Shown one piece after another: positions 6,262 to 6,337 of a DNA stretch of 6,337 bases. Every line of letters begins with the position of its first letter. Positions within the stretch are counted from its first letter, which is position 1. Both the position numbers and the translations under genes were made by a program. Under the pieces are notes generated by a model that made no database searches, was not told where the DNA came from, and saw only the letters and a program-made list of their open reading frames with translations. Source of the stretch: an uncultured Anaerococcus sp. (lineage in GTDB: Bacteria; Bacillota; Clostridia; Tissierellales; Peptoniphilaceae); contig NZ_CAMXYR010000072.1 of the NCBI RefSeq assembly GCF_947253225.1, forward strand, positions 1 through 6,337, read 5' to 3'.

Positions 6262-6337
6262 AATTTAAAGCATTTGCAAGTAGTGGAATTAATTTAATAC
6301 CGATTAGTACAATTCCCCCACCAGCCATAAGCTGCTT
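6260..6337 (-). CDS. Maff2-family small membrane protein, C-terminal 25 codons only
   Basis: Only the C-terminal end is in the window, running into TAG 6262-6260; the start lies beyond the right edge. The visible residues include KQLMAGGGIVLIG and end IPLLANALN. This is the typical closing part of Maff2-family proteins: a Gly-rich turn followed by the second membrane helix. Maff2 proteins are about 70-residue two-helix membrane proteins encoded just before the VirB6-like gene in Tn1549/CTn-type elements. They resemble VirB2-type pilin subunits in size and layout. That role is suggested by similarity and position and is not shown here. The stop codon shares bases with the ribosome binding site of the next gene. 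Confidence 0.85.
   Translation of the reverse strand, partial: KQLMAGGGIVLIGIKLIPLLANALN

Overview
The window is one tightly packed, leftward-transcribed (minus-strand) block of conjugation genes. It is the mating-channel (type IV secretion) module of a Gram-positive integrative and conjugative element of the Tn1549 / Clostridioides CTn type. The DNA is very AT-rich, the shared Shine-Dalgarno signals are strong (AGGAGG-like), and the proteins are rich in Lys, Ile and Asn. This points to a low-GC Firmicute, plausibly an anaerobic Clostridia/Tissierellia-type host. That host guess is inference; no chromosomal marker gene is present.

In transcription order, right to left, the genes are: the last 25 codons of a Maff2-type small membrane protein (6260-6337); a VirB6/TrbL-like polytopic channel protein (intact frame 5387-6112, with its N-terminal part in another frame at 6079-6249); a 60-residue one-helix membrane protein of unknown function (5195-5377); a small acidic gene that looks broken (5087-5208); a PrgI-family membrane protein (4675-5085); the VirB4 ATPase (2361-4784); and a large bitopic protein with an extracellular NlpC/P60 peptidoglycan hydrolase domain, cut by the left edge (1-2353). 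This order matches the known core of such elements. There is no gene-free stretch above 300 bases, and I see no promoter, terminator, RNA gene, insertion sequence or CRISPR array.

The expected division of labour is as follows. Maff2 and the VirB6-like protein build membrane parts of the channel. PrgI anchors the VirB4 ATPase at the membrane, and VirB4 powers assembly and transport. The NlpC/P60 protein opens the cell wall locally. Almost every gene's ribosome binding site overlaps or abuts the stop of the gene before it, so the block is probably one translationally coupled transcript.

This is not a new system, but several points deserve attention. Two genes are each split by the apparent loss of one base, both within about 1 kb. 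VirB4 starts at a TTG that lies 110 bases inside the PrgI gene. The wall-hydrolase protein has an unusually long, degenerate-repeat, Lys-rich cytoplasmic arm. A small membrane protein that I cannot assign sits between the VirB6 and PrgI genes.
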